A stretch of DNA of 64,000 bases from DAIDJD01 sp035485275 (GCA_035485275.1 DATHOE010000031.1:62001-126000); one strand, 5' to 3'; positions 8,005 to 17,264 are shown, numbered from the stretch's first letter. The notes: a model not told the origin generated them from the sequence alone. Numbers and translations: made by a program.

Positions 8005-9488
8005 ACGGGGTCCCATGGACGGTAGGACAGAAGCTCTTGGCGGCCTTTTCCGCGGCCGCTTTGACCGTGGTGCTGGTGGCCATCTTCGGCTACCAGAGCA
8101 TCAACCACCTCATCGACAACAACCATTGGGTGGACCACACCCATGAGGTGCAGCGCCAGCTGACGGTGCTGCAGGACGAGCTCACCGACGCCGAGACCGG
8201 CCAACGCGGATTCGTCATCACCGGCGATGACGCATACCTCGACCCATACAACAGCGCCCTGGGGCGCATCGACGCAACCTTCGACGACCTGCGGACCCTC
8301 ACCGCGGACAACGCGGACGAGCAGCGGCGCCTGGACCTGGCGAGGCCCCTGATCGACTCAAAGATGGCCGAACTGAAGCTCACGATCGCCACGCGCCGGA
8401 GCAAGGGCTTCGAGGCGACGCAAAAGATCGTGATGTCCGGGGTGGGCATCAGCACCATGGACGACTTCAGGCGTATCGTCGCGGAAATGGACGCGGACGA
8501 GACGGCCCTGCTGCTCAAACGCTCCTCCGAGGCCGAGGCCAGCGCCCAGACGGCCCGCACGGTCATCGTGTGGGGAAGCCTGGGGGGCATGCTCTTCATC
8601 GGGCTTTTGGGCTGGTTCATCGCCGCCAGCCTCACCAAGCAGGTCGGTTCCTCGGTCGGGCGCATCCAGAGCTCCTCCGCGGAACTTCAGGCCGCGGCCA
8701 ACCAGCAGGCCTCCGGCGCCCGCGAGCAGGCCACCTCCATGAGCGAAATTTCGACCACGATCAGCGAACTGCTGGCCACCTCGCGCCAGATCGCGGAGAG
8801 CGCCCAGCGGGTGGCCCACATCGCCGGGGACACGGCCCAGGCCGCAGGACGCGGGGGGCAGACCGTGGACCGCTGCCAGGAGGCCATCTCCTCCATCCGG
8901 CGCCAGGTGGACCTCATCGTCGGGCACATGCTTGAGCTGGGGCGCAAATCCCAGCAGATAGGCGGGATCCTGGAGATCATCAACGAGCTGGCCGAACAGA
9001 CCAACATCCTGTCCATCAACGCCTCGGTGGAGGCGGCAGGCGCGGGCGAGGCGGGCCGCCGTTTCTCGGTGGTGGCCGACGAGATCAGGAAGCTGGCCGA
9101 CCGGGTGGGGGCCTCCACCAAGGAGATACGCACGCTGGTCGAGGAGGTCCGTTCGGCGGTCAACACCACGGTCATGGCCACCGAAGGCGGGGCCAAGGCG
9201 GTCGAGGCCGGGACCCGCCAGTTCTCCGAGGTGGCCGCCTCCTTCCAGGGCATCTCCTCCATGGTCTCGACATCGACCGAGGCCGCCCGCGAGATCGAGC
9301 TGTCCACCAAACAGCAGGCCACGGCCGTGGACCAGGTCACGGTGGCCGTGAGCAACGTGGCCCAGGCCACCCGGGAGACCGAGGCCAGCGCCAACCAGAC
9401 CCTTCAGACCGCCGGTGAGCTGACCGCTTTGGCCGGGGAATTGGCCCGGCTCATCCAGGCACAGGACCGGGCTTTGGTGAGGGCCTGA
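8001..9488 (+). CDS. Methyl-accepting chemotaxis protein with CHASE3-like sensor domain
   Basis: 495 residues. A first membrane helix (about 10-32) is followed by a periplasmic CHASE3-type helical domain with ELTDAETGQRGFVITG, a second helix (VWGSLGGMLFIGLLGWFIA, near 190-210) and a cytoplasmic signalling domain without a clear HAMP. The hairpin tip reads INELAEQTNILSINASVEAA, then GAGEAGRRFSVVADEIRKLA; the usual EAARAGE is EAAGAGE here, so an arginine is replaced by glycine next to the kinase contact. This resembles WspA in having a small extracellular sensor and probably senses a surface or envelope condition. It is the only receptor in the cluster. Confidence 0.92.
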   Translation: MNGVPWTVGQKLLAAFSAAALTVVLVAIFGYQSINHLIDNNHWVDHTHEVQRQLTVLQDELTDAETGQRGFVITGDDAYLDPYNSALGRIDATFDDLRTLTADNADEQRRLDLARPLIDSKMAELKLTIATRRSKGFEATQKIVMSGVGISTMDDFRRIVAEMDADETALLLKRSSEAEASAQTARTVIVWGSLGGMLFIGLLGWFIAASLTKQVGSSVGRIQSSSAELQAAANQQASGAREQATSMSEISTTISELLATSRQIAESAQRVAHIAGDTAQAAGRGGQTVDRCQEAISSIRRQVDLIVGHMLELGRKSQQIGGILEIINELAEQTNILSINASVEAAGAGEAGRRFSVVADEIRKLADRVGASTKEIRTLVEEVRSAVNTTVMATEGGAKAVEAGTRQFSEVAASFQGISSMVSTSTEAAREIELSTKQQATAVDQVTVAVSNVAQATRETEASANQTLQTAGELTALAGELARLIQAQDRALVRA

Positions 9489-9493
9489 GTCCG

Positions 9494-11539
9494 ATGGCCC
9501 CGCGCGACCCCTTCCGATATTTCCGGGTGGAAGCCAGGGAACTGCTGGACGGCCTGAACCAGGGCGTCCTGGAGCTCGAACGCGGCGGGGCGCCTGGGGA
9601 GGCCATCAAGCGCCTCCTGCGCCTCGCCCATACCTTGAAGGGCGCGTCCCGCGTGGTCCGCCTTCCCGAGTTGGCCGATCTGGCCCACCGGGTGGAGGAG
9701 GTCCTGCAATCGCCCTCCGCGGATTCCGGGATCCCGGTCGCGGGCCTCGCCGCGCTGTCCGGCTTCCTGCGCGCGATCGCCCAGGGGCTCGACGGTCTTG
9801 ATGCGCCTGAAGGCGCCCCGCCGGACTCCGTCCCCAAGGCCGCGCCGGAGGCTCCGCTGGACAACACGGCGGCGCGGGAAGCGCCCCGTCCGGACACCGT
9901 GCGCCTCGAGATCGCGGAGCTCGATTCCGTGCTGAACGGCCTGCGCGAGGCGGGGGGAAGGCTGGCGGCCCTCAAAAGCCAGACCTCGGGCCTGAAGCGC
10001 GCCCGGCGCCTGGCCAGGGATCTCGCGGTGGAGGGCCCTGCGGAGGGGCGGGCCGGGGCGCACGAACTCAACGCTTGGCTGGAGGGTTTCGATCGCCGGG
10101 CCCTGGCCACGCTGGACCAGGCCGAGCGGGACCTCGCCCAGGCGCACGACAAGGCCGCGCGTCTCCGGCTCCTGCCCGCCACGCTGCTTTTCGATTTCCT
10201 GGAACGGGTGGCCCGGGACGCGGCCCGGGTGCTGGACAGGCAGATCCGCTTCGTTTCCGAGGGGGCGGACCAGCGCCTGGACGCGGCGGTGCTGGCCGCC
10301 CTCCAGGACGCCTTGCAGCATGTGGTCCGCAACGCCGTCGTCCATGGGCTCGAGGACGCGGCCGGGCGCAGGGCCGCGGGCAAGGACGTCCGGGGTCTGG
10401 TGCGCATCCGCCTGATCCGGAGGGGCGAGAACCTCTTCCTGGCCTGCTCGGACGACGGCCGGGGCATACGCCACGACGAGGTGCGGAGGGTCGCAGTTTC
10501 CCGGGGACTGCTGTCCAAGGCGCAGGCGGAGGCCCTTGACGAGCAGGCCGCCGTGGCGCTCCTGCTCAAGGGCGGCATCAGCACGGCCAAGTCCGTTTCC
10601 GAGCTGTCCGGCCGGGGGGTGGGCCTGGACGCGGCGAGGGCGGTGGTGGAACGCATGCGAGGCAGGCTGGACATCCGCAGCACCCCGGGCCAGGGCACGG
10701 AAGTGGAGCTGCAGGTTCCGGGCTCCCTGGTCAGCTTCGAGACCCTGGCCGTGGAGGCCGGCGGACGGCAGGCCCTGATCCCTTTCCAATCGGTGCGCCG
10801 GGCCCTGCGCCTGGACCCCAAGGACATCGCGCGCTCCCCGGAGGGGGACACGGTCCTGCTCCCGCAGGGGGGCCTGCCCTACCTGGCCCTGCGCCCCCTC
10901 CTGGCCGCATCGGAGACGGAGTCCGGCCGGCTTCCAGGGGCCGGGGTGGTGGTGTGGTCGGGGGCCGGGGAGGCGGTGCTGGGCGTTGACCGCATCGTCG
11001 GCATACGGGAATCCGTGGTGCAGCCCATGCCCGAACTGTCCCCGCGGCCGCGCTTCGCGTCGGGAGCCAGCCTGGACGCGGCCGGGGCGGCCTGCGTGGT
11101 CCTCGACCCCGAGGGCCTGGTCGAGGAGGCCCGCCTGATGCGCGGCAGCCCGGCGCCCGGGTCCCTCGCGGCGGCGCCGCGGATCCTGGTGGTGGACGAC
11201 TCGCTCACCACCCGCATGCTCGAGCAGAGCATCCTCGAGACCGCCGGCTACCGGGTCGAGCTTGCGTCCTCGGGCGAGGAGGGCCTGGCCAAGGCCCGCC
11301 AGGAACGCTTCGGCCTGATCCTGGTGGACGTGGAGATGCCGGGAATGAACGGCTTTGAGTTCCTGGAAAGCCTGGCGGCCGACCCGGCGCTCCGGGCGAC
11401 GCCGGCCATCCTGGTCACCTCCCGCAACGCCCCCGAGGACCGCCGCAGAGGGGAAGCCGCCGGAGCCCGGGATTACATCGTCAAAGGGGAATTCGACCAG
11501 GCCCGCCTTTTGGGCCGCATCCGCGAGTTGACGGCGTGA
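9494..11539 (+). CDS. CheA-type hybrid histidine kinase with C-terminal receiver (WspE/FrzE-like)
   Basis: 681 residues. An N-terminal Hpt domain carries LRLAHTLKGASRVVR, with the phosphorylated histidine near residue 38. A linker and dimerisation region follow, then a CheA-type ATPase domain with DDGRGIRHDEV and a GGISTAKSVSELSGRGVGLD lid. A CheW-like P5 domain precedes a receiver at the C-terminus (ILVVDDSLTTRMLEQ, LILVDVEMPGMNGFE). The N-box reads HVVRNAVVHGLED where CheA proteins usually have an Asp before HG; here it is Val. There is no recognisable P2 domain, as in WspE. It should phosphorylate its own receiver, CheB and perhaps the divergent HD-GYP regulator. Confidence 0.92.
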   Translation: MAPRDPFRYFRVEARELLDGLNQGVLELERGGAPGEAIKRLLRLAHTLKGASRVVRLPELADLAHRVEEVLQSPSADSGIPVAGLAALSGFLRAIAQGLDGLDAPEGAPPDSVPKAAPEAPLDNTAAREAPRPDTVRLEIAELDSVLNGLREAGGRLAALKSQTSGLKRARRLARDLAVEGPAEGRAGAHELNAWLEGFDRRALATLDQAERDLAQAHDKAARLRLLPATLLFDFLERVARDAARVLDRQIRFVSEGADQRLDAAVLAALQDALQHVVRNAVVHGLEDAAGRRAAGKDVRGLVRIRLIRRGENLFLACSDDGRGIRHDEVRRVAVSRGLLSKAQAEALDEQAAVALLLKGGISTAKSVSELSGRGVGLDAARAVVERMRGRLDIRSTPGQGTEVELQVPGSLVSFETLAVEAGGRQALIPFQSVRRALRLDPKDIARSPEGDTVLLPQGGLPYLALRPLLAASETESGRLPGAGVVVWSGAGEAVLGVDRIVGIRESVVQPMPELSPRPRFASGASLDAAGAACVVLDPEGLVEEARLMRGSPAPGSLAAAPRILVVDDSLTTRMLEQSILETAGYRVELASSGEEGLAKARQERFGLILVDVEMPGMNGFEFLESLAADPALRATPAILVTSRNAPEDRRRGEAAGARDYIVKGEFDQARLLGRIRELTA

Positions 11540-12600
11540 GCAGGCAGAGGGCCCTGGTCGTGGACGACTCGCCTACGGTGCGCCACCGCATCGCGGAGGT
11601 GCTCTCGGCGCAGGCGGATTTCGAGGTGGTCGGGCAGGCCGAGGACGGCAAGCAGGCCATCGAGCTCTGCCTGTCCCTGCGGCCCGACGTGATCACGCTG
11701 GATATGGCGATGCCGGGCATGAGCGGCCTGTCCGCCACCGAATACATCATGGCCTATTGCCCCACGCCCATCCTGATCGTGTCCTCGTCCACCAACCGCG
11801 GCGAGCTGTTCAAGATGTATGAGGCCCTGGCCGCCGGGGCCGTGGACGTCCTGGAGAAGCCCGACGGCGGCGAGACGGACCTGGCCTGGGAGGCTAAGCT
11901 CGTCGGGACGCTCAGGATCATCTCCCGCATCAAGGTCATCACCCATCTGCGGGCCCGCACGGGGCGGGCCGCGGCGGGAGCCCCCCCGATCCTGGCCCCC
12001 CGCGTCCCCGCGGGCTGGGTTTTCAGGGCCATCTTCATGGGCGCCTCCACCGGAGGGCCCGGTGCGGTGCGGGAAATATTGATGGGTCTGCCCCGCGACT
12101 TTTCCCTGTCCATCGTCCTGGTCCTGCATATCGGCAAGACTTTCAACTCGGCGCTGGCCGAATGGCTGGACGCGGAATCCCCGATCCGGGTGGCCTTCGC
12201 CACGCATGGGCAGGCCCTGCCCGGGCCGGAGCCCGGGCAGGCCAGGGTCCTGCTTGCCCCGCCGGACCGCCACCTGGTCCTGCGGGAGGGTCGCCTCTGG
12301 CTGGAGGACACGCCCGAGCTGCATTCCTGCCGGCCCTCCGTGGACCGCCTTTTCGCCTCCGCGGCCGGCGAACTGGGCCCCCAGGCCGCGGGGGTCCTAT
12401 TGACGGGGATGGGACGGGACGGGGCCGAGGGCCTGCTGGCCATGCGCGGGGCCGGGGCCATGACCGTCGCCCAGGACGAGGCCACCAGCGTGGTCTACGG
12501 CATGCCGCGCGAGGCCCTGGCCCTGGGCGCCGTGGATAGGGGGCTGCCGCTGGGGGAGATCGCGTCCCTGGTGCGCGGCCTGGACCGGGGGCCCTCGTGA
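11536..12600 (+). CDS. cheB: CheB chemoreceptor methylesterase / glutamine deamidase
   Basis: 354 residues from GTG 11536, overlapping the cheA stop (GTGA). A receiver (ALVVDDSPTVRHRIAE, DVITLDMAMPGMSG) is joined to the methylesterase domain, whose catalytic Ser lies in MGASTGGPGAV, His in VLHIGKTF and Asp in TGMGRDGAEGLL. It removes methyl groups from the MCP when phosphorylated, balancing CheR. It corresponds to WspF. The stop overlaps the next start (GTGA), so the following hybrid kinase is part of the same operon. Confidence 0.92.
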   Translation: MSRQRALVVDDSPTVRHRIAEVLSAQADFEVVGQAEDGKQAIELCLSLRPDVITLDMAMPGMSGLSATEYIMAYCPTPILIVSSSTNRGELFKMYEALAAGAVDVLEKPDGGETDLAWEAKLVGTLRIISRIKVITHLRARTGRAAAGAPPILAPRVPAGWVFRAIFMGASTGGPGAVREILMGLPRDFSLSIVLVLHIGKTFNSALAEWLDAESPIRVAFATHGQALPGPEPGQARVLLAPPDRHLVLREGRLWLEDTPELHSCRPSVDRLFASAAGELGPQAAGVLLTGMGRDGAEGLLAMRGAGAMTVAQDEATSVVYGMPREALALGAVDRGLPLGEIASLVRGLDRGPS

Positions 12601-14600
12601 AGCCCCGGGCGCTCATCGTGGACGACAGCATCACCGTGCGCATGGACCTCAAGGACTCCCTTGAGGAGGCGGGCATCTCCGTCGCCCTCAGCGCCACGGC
12701 CGCGGCCGCCCGCGACGCCCTGGCCCGCACCGCCTTTGACGTCGTGATCCTGGACGTGATGCTGCCCGACGCGGACGGCCTGGAGCTTCTGCGAGATTTG
12801 AAGTCGGATCCGGCGACCGCGGGCATCCCGGTCATGCTCCTGTCCTCCGAGGGGGAGGTGCGGGACAGGGTGCGGGGGATGGCCGTCGGCGCGGACGAAT
12901 ACCTGGGCAAGCCCTACAACCGCGTGCAGGTCGTCTCAAGGACCCGGGCCCTGTGCAGGAAGGGGCGTTCCCAGGGCCGGGAAAAACGCCTGGTGCTGGT
13001 CGTGGACGACAGCCCCAGCTTCCGCGGGAGGATCACCGAGGCGCTGGAAGAGGGCGGCTATGAGGTGGCGGAGGCCGCCAACGGAGAGGACGGACTGCGC
13101 CTCGCGGCCGAGCTGCGGCCCGACGCGATGCTGGTCGACCAGCAGATGCCCGGCCTGGACGGGGTCGGCGTGCTGAGGATGCTGAGGGCCGACGCGGCCC
13201 TGCGCAGGCTGCCCTGCCTGCTTTTGACCGCGTCCCAGGAGCCGGACGCGGAACTGCGGGCCCTGGAGTCGGGGGCCGACGCCTACCTGCCCAAGAGCGG
13301 GGAGACGGACCTGGTCCTGGCCAAGCTGGCCGCCCTCCTGAGGTCCGGCGCCGGCCCCCGCGACCCGGGCAGCGAGACCGGCACCAGCCTTTTGGAGGCC
13401 AAACGGGTCCTGGCCGTGGACGACAGCCCCAGCTACCTGGCCGAGCTCTCGGACCGCCTCCGGGAGGACGCCTACGACGTGATCGGCGCCGCGTCGGGCG
13501 AGGACGCCCTGCAACTGCTGGCCGCCCAGAGCGTGGACGCCATACTCCTGGACCGCATGATGCCGGGCTTGTCGGGCCAGGAGACCTGCCGGCGCATCAA
13601 GGCCAATCCGTCCTGGCGGGACATTCCGCTGCTCCTGCTCACCGCCTCCCAGGACCGCCAGGACGTCCTGGACGGCATCCAGGCCGGGGCCGACGACTAC
13701 ATCATCAAGTCCGACGACTTCAACGTGCTCAAGGCCCGCCTCAAGGCGCAGCTGCGCCGCCGGCAGTTCGAGGACGAGAACCGGGTCTTCCGGGAGCGCA
13801 TCCTGCGCCAGGAGATGGAGGCGCTTGAGATGCAGGCGGTGAAGGAGCTGGCCGAGAGCCGGGCGGCCCACATCGCGGCCCTGGAGGAGAACAACCGCGA
13901 GCTGTCCAAGGCGCGCGAGGAGGCCCTGGCCCTGGCCAAGGAGCTGGAGTCCTTCAGCTATTCCGTGTCCCACGACCTGCGGGCGCCCCTGCGCAGCATC
14001 GACGGATTCAGCCTGGCGCTGATGGAGGACGACGCGGAGCGGCTGGACGAGGCCGGTATGGGGCACCTGCGAAGGATACGCGCCGCCACGCAGAGGATGG
14101 GGCAGCTGATCGACGACATGCTCGGCCTGGCCAAGGTGAGCCGCAAGGAGATGGCGCTTGAGGACCTCGACCTGTCGGACATGGTCCGCAGGATCGGCGA
14201 GGAGCTGGCGGCCCGGGAACCCGGACGCAAGGTCCGCCTGGACGTCCAGCCGGACCTGAGGCTGAAGGGCGACGCGGGCCTGGTCCGCATCCTCCTGGAG
14301 AACCTGCTGAACAACGCCTGGAAGTTCACCAAGGGGCGGGACGAGGCGCACATCGCGTTTTTCGCCGAAACGACGGCCGAAGGGAATCCCGCCTTCACGC
14401 TGCGCGACGACGGGGCGGGCTTTGACATGGCTTACGCCCACAAGCTTTTCGGCGTCTTCCAACGCCTGCACTCCGCCGCCGAATTCCCCGGGACCGGGGT
14501 GGGGCTGGCAACGGTTTCGCGCATCGTGGGCAGGCACCGCGGCCGCATCTGGGCCGAAGGCAGGCCGGGCGAGGGCGCGGCTTTCCATTTCACCTGGTGA
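12597..14600 (+). CDS. Hybrid histidine kinase with three N-terminal receiver domains
   Basis: 667 residues from GTG 12597. Three receivers come in tandem: REC1 (LIVDDSITVRMDL, VVILDVMLPDADG), REC2 (LVVDDSPSFRGRIT, AMLVDQQMPGLDG) and REC3 (LAVDDSPSYLAELS, AILLDRMMPGLSG), at about 5-120, 135-255 and 265-385. A long charged coiled coil (390-445) leads to a HisKA domain (YSVSHDLRAPLRSIDGFS) and an HATPase (LENLLNNAWKFTKGRDEAH, LRDDGAGFDMAYAHKLFGVF, GTGVGLATVSRI). No membrane or PAS domain is present, so its input must be phosphorylation of the receivers, probably by the CheA kinase upstream. This resembles kinases seen in Myxococcus-type networks. Confidence 0.88.
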   Translation: MKPRALIVDDSITVRMDLKDSLEEAGISVALSATAAAARDALARTAFDVVILDVMLPDADGLELLRDLKSDPATAGIPVMLLSSEGEVRDRVRGMAVGADEYLGKPYNRVQVVSRTRALCRKGRSQGREKRLVLVVDDSPSFRGRITEALEEGGYEVAEAANGEDGLRLAAELRPDAMLVDQQMPGLDGVGVLRMLRADAALRRLPCLLLTASQEPDAELRALESGADAYLPKSGETDLVLAKLAALLRSGAGPRDPGSETGTSLLEAKRVLAVDDSPSYLAELSDRLREDAYDVIGAASGEDALQLLAAQSVDAILLDRMMPGLSGQETCRRIKANPSWRDIPLLLLTASQDRQDVLDGIQAGADDYIIKSDDFNVLKARLKAQLRRRQFEDENRVFRERILRQEMEALEMQAVKELAESRAAHIAALEENNRELSKAREEALALAKELESFSYSVSHDLRAPLRSIDGFSLALMEDDAERLDEAGMGHLRRIRAATQRMGQLIDDMLGLAKVSRKEMALEDLDLSDMVRRIGEELAAREPGRKVRLDVQPDLRLKGDAGLVRILLENLLNNAWKFTKGRDEAHIAFFAETTAEGNPAFTLRDDGAGFDMAYAHKLFGVFQRLHSAAEFPGTGVGLATVSRIVGRHRGRIWAEGRPGEGAAFHFTW

Positions 14601-14611
14601 GGGGGTATCCC

Positions 14612-15085
14612 ATGGAGCGAAGCATCCTTCTTGTCGAGGACAACCCGGATGACCGGGCCCTGACCATGCGCGCGCTGCAAAAGAACCAGATGCTCAACCC
14701 GGTGCTCATCGCCGAGGACGGGGTGCATGCGCTCGAGATCCTGCTCGGAGGCCCCGCCTCCGCGCCGGCCGACCCTCCGCCGGCGCTCGTGCTCCTGGAC
14801 CTCAAGCTGCCCAAGGTCGACGGGCTCGAAGTGCTCAAGGCGGTGCGCTCCGATCCGCGCACCCGGCTGCTGCCGGTGGTGGTGCTGACCTCCTCCAAGG
14901 AGGAGCAGGACCTGGTGGCCAGCTACAGGCTCGGCGCCAACAGCTACATCCGCAAGCCGGTGGAATTCACCAAGTTCGTGGAGGCCGTGCGCCAGCTGGG
15001 GCTGTATTGGCTGGTGCTGAACGAGGCTCCCCCCGCCGGCGCCGCCGCGGGGGGGAGCCCTGAGCGGGGAGTGGACCATGACTGA
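14612..15085 (+). CDS. Single-domain response regulator (Rcp1-like)
   Basis: 157 residues from ATG 14612, preceded by GAGGGGG. MERSILLVEDNPDDRALTMRAL, ALVLLDLKLPKVDG and PVVVLTSSKEEQDLVASYRLG are typical of the Rcp1 subgroup of receivers that pair with phytochrome-like and other hybrid kinases. The tail after residue 145 is Ala/Gly/Pro-rich and not conserved-looking. It overlaps the next gene by 8 nt. With no output domain it probably acts as a phosphate shuttle or sink between the two hybrid kinases that flank it. Confidence 0.88.
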   Translation: MERSILLVEDNPDDRALTMRALQKNQMLNPVLIAEDGVHALEILLGGPASAPADPPPALVLLDLKLPKVDGLEVLKAVRSDPRTRLLPVVVLTSSKEEQDLVASYRLGANSYIRKPVEFTKFVEAVRQLGLYWLVLNEAPPAGAAAGGSPERGVDHD

Positions 15086-16688
15086 AGCGCTGAGTTTGCT
15101 GCTCGTCGAGGATTCGGACGACGACGCGACCCTCCTGCTGCGCAACCTGCGGGACGGGGGTTTCGAGACGGATTACCGCCAGGTGCAGACCGAAGGGGCC
15201 ATGCGCGCCGCCCTGGACGAGCGGGAATGGGACCTGGTGATTTCGGACTATTCCATGCCCACCTTCGACGGCATTTCCGCCTACCTCACGCTGCGGGATT
15301 CCGGCAAGGACATCCCCTTCATCTTCGTGTCCGGCACCCTGGGGGAGGACAAGGCCGTCGAGGCCATGCGCTCGGGGGTCAGCGACTACATCGTCAAGGG
15401 AAGCCTCAAGCGGCTGGTCCCGGCCATCCGCCGCGAATTGGGCAAGTCGGAGGACCGCCGGCGCTACCGCCGGGCCGAGGCCGCCCTGCGGGAGGCCGAA
15501 CAGAAGCTGAGGATCTCCCAGCGGCTGGAGGTCATGGGGCGCCTGGCCGGGGGTGTGGCCCACGACTTCAACAACCTCCTGACCGTCATCCTCGGCCACA
15601 CCGACCTGATGCTCAGGGACCTTGAGGAGACCAACGAACATTGGCAGGGACTCAACGAGATCCAGGACTGCTCCGAGCGGGCCGCGGCCCTGACCCGGCA
15701 GTTGCTGCAGTTCGGGGGCAACGAATCGGCCCGGCGCCGCCGGGTGGACATCAACCTGATCGTCAGCAACGCCTCGATCCTGCTGAAGCGCATGGTGGGT
15801 TCGGGGATCGAGCTCGACCTGCGGATCCCGGAGGAGCCCTGCTGGATCCTGGCCGATCCGGACCAGCTGGGCCGCATCCTCACCAACCTGGCGGTCAACG
15901 CCCGCGACGCGATGAACGGGATGGGAAAGCTCCGCGTCAGCCTCGCGGCGCGCAACCTGACCGAACAGGATTTGGCGGCGAGCCCGCAGATGCGGCCGGG
16001 GCCCCATGTGCTGCTGGAGATCGAGGACAACGGGCAGGGCATGTCCGCCGAGGTCATGAGCCACCTGTTCGAGCCCTTTTACACCACCAAGGCGAACGGC
16101 AAGGGCACGGGCCTGGGTCTCGCCATCGTTTTCGCGGCTGTCCAGCAGAACGAGGGCAGCATCGGCGTCCGGAGCGAAGCGGGCCAAGGAACCGTGTTCA
16201 GCATGTTCTTCCCGCAGGTCCTCGCGGAGGAGTCCGAGGGTCCGCAAAATTACGAGCGCGCCAAGTCCAAGGAGGCGCCGCGCGGGGTGGAGACGGTGCT
16301 GGTGGCCGAGGACTCGGAGTCCCTGCGCGACTACATCCGGCTCGCGCTGTCCCGCCGGGGCTTCCACGTGCTGGCGGCCGCGGACGGGGAACAGGCGCTG
16401 GAGCTGGGCCGGCTCCATCCGGGCACGATCCACCTGCTCCTGGCGGACCTGGGGCTGGCCGGGGGCATGGACGGCCGCGAACTGGCGCGCCGCCTGGTCG
16501 CCCAGAAGCGCCCCACCACCCGCGTCCTGTTCACGACCAGCCGCGGCGACGCGCTGGATGAAGGCGGATCCGGGCTGCTGATCAAGCCCTTCAATGTCGA
16601 GGAGCTGGTGAAGGCCGTCCGGGAGGCCATGTCCAATCCCCGGCCCTTCGGATTTGCGGAGAAGACGAGGGAAACGGGCCTGCTTTGA
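15078..16688 (+). CDS. Hybrid histidine kinase REC-HisKA-HATPase-REC
   Basis: 536 residues. The N-terminal receiver (LLLVEDSDDDATLLLRNL, DLVISDYSMPTFDG) is followed by a short helical linker, a HisKA box in the NtrB-like form MGRLAGGVAHDFNNLLTVI, an HATPase (LTNLAVNARDAMNGMG, IEDNGQGMSAEVMSHLFEPF, GTGLGLAIVFAAVQQ) and a second receiver (LVAEDSESLRDYIRLA, LLLADLGLAGGMDG). It is soluble and has no sensory domain, so it is likely fed by phosphotransfer. It closes the overlapping part of the operon; a strong hairpin follows at 16709. Confidence 0.9.
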   Translation: MTEALSLLLVEDSDDDATLLLRNLRDGGFETDYRQVQTEGAMRAALDEREWDLVISDYSMPTFDGISAYLTLRDSGKDIPFIFVSGTLGEDKAVEAMRSGVSDYIVKGSLKRLVPAIRRELGKSEDRRRYRRAEAALREAEQKLRISQRLEVMGRLAGGVAHDFNNLLTVILGHTDLMLRDLEETNEHWQGLNEIQDCSERAAALTRQLLQFGGNESARRRRVDINLIVSNASILLKRMVGSGIELDLRIPEEPCWILADPDQLGRILTNLAVNARDAMNGMGKLRVSLAARNLTEQDLAASPQMRPGPHVLLEIEDNGQGMSAEVMSHLFEPFYTTKANGKGTGLGLAIVFAAVQQNEGSIGVRSEAGQGTVFSMFFPQVLAEESEGPQNYERAKSKEAPRGVETVLVAEDSESLRDYIRLALSRRGFHVLAAADGEQALELGRLHPGTIHLLLADLGLAGGMDGRELARRLVAQKRPTTRVLFTTSRGDALDEGGSGLLIKPFNVEELVKAVREAMSNPRPFGFAEKTRETGLL

Positions 16689-16708
16689 TCGGGATCCAAC
16701 CGCAGCAC

Positions 16709-16734
16709 CCGGGGCGGGCACGAGCCCGCCCCGG
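16709..16734 (+). terminator. Strong GC hairpin after the hybrid kinase
   Basis: An 11-bp perfect stem (CCGGGGCGGGC / GCCCGCCCCGG) closes a 4-nt ACGA loop 20 nt after the kinase stop. No T-run follows directly, so it may be an RNA-stabilising or attenuating hairpin instead of a classical terminator. The rest of the 156-nt gap before the next receiver gene shows nothing else clear. Confidence 0.5.
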
Positions 16735-16844
16735 CTTGAACGCATTCCCATTTTTGAAAGGTGTAGGGTCGTCGGACGGTCGGTGGCTTGAAACGGCGTT
16801 GCTGAAATCAAGGTGCCGAACGGAACGCGTCCATACAAGAAACC

Positions 16845-17264
16845 ATGACCCCAGCTTCGGGCTTCACCCTTCTTTTCGCGGACGATGACCCCATGGTCAT
16901 GAACCTGTACAAGACCAGTTTCGCCGAGGACGGCCACCGGATTCTGACCAGCTCCAACGCCGCCGAGGCCATGGCGGAACTTCAGGACGAAAAAGTGGAC
17001 CTGCTGGTCACCGACCTGGTCATGCCCCAGGCGAACACCTTCGAACTATTCGATTTGGTGAGGGAAAAATTCCCGAAGTTGCCGGTCATCGTCGTCTCGG
17101 GGAAATACAAGGACCATCCGGAGGATTTCACGAGCAAGGGCTACAAGGTCGCGGCCTTCATGCCCAAGCCCGTCAGGCTGGCCGCCTTGAAAGCCAAGAT
17201 CAACGAGGTTTTGGGCATCGTCCGGCCGGACGGGAAGCCGCTCAATCCAAAGCCTCGGGCATGA
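16845..17264 (+). CDS. Stand-alone receiver-domain protein
   Basis: 139 residues with one receiver domain: TLLFADDDPMVMNLYKTSF acidic pocket, LLVTDLVMPQANTFE acceptor Asp, VIVVSGKYK switch Ser region and FMPKPVRL Lys-Pro. The MPQANTF segment lacks the usual Gly after the acceptor. It has no output domain. It follows the chemosensory/hybrid-kinase operon in the same direction after a 156-nt gap and probably belongs to the same network. Its end overlaps the convergent hypothetical gene by 23 nt. Confidence 0.85.
   Translation: MTPASGFTLLFADDDPMVMNLYKTSFAEDGHRILTSSNAAEAMAELQDEKVDLLVTDLVMPQANTFELFDLVREKFPKLPVIVVSGKYKDHPEDFTSKGYKVAAFMPKPVRLAALKAKINEVLGIVRPDGKPLNPKPRA

Noticed and set aside
9404..10851. 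Long minus-strand frames opposite cheA
   Set aside because: They are low-complexity Arg/Ser/Pro-rich shadows of a high-GC gene with clear domains on the plus strand.
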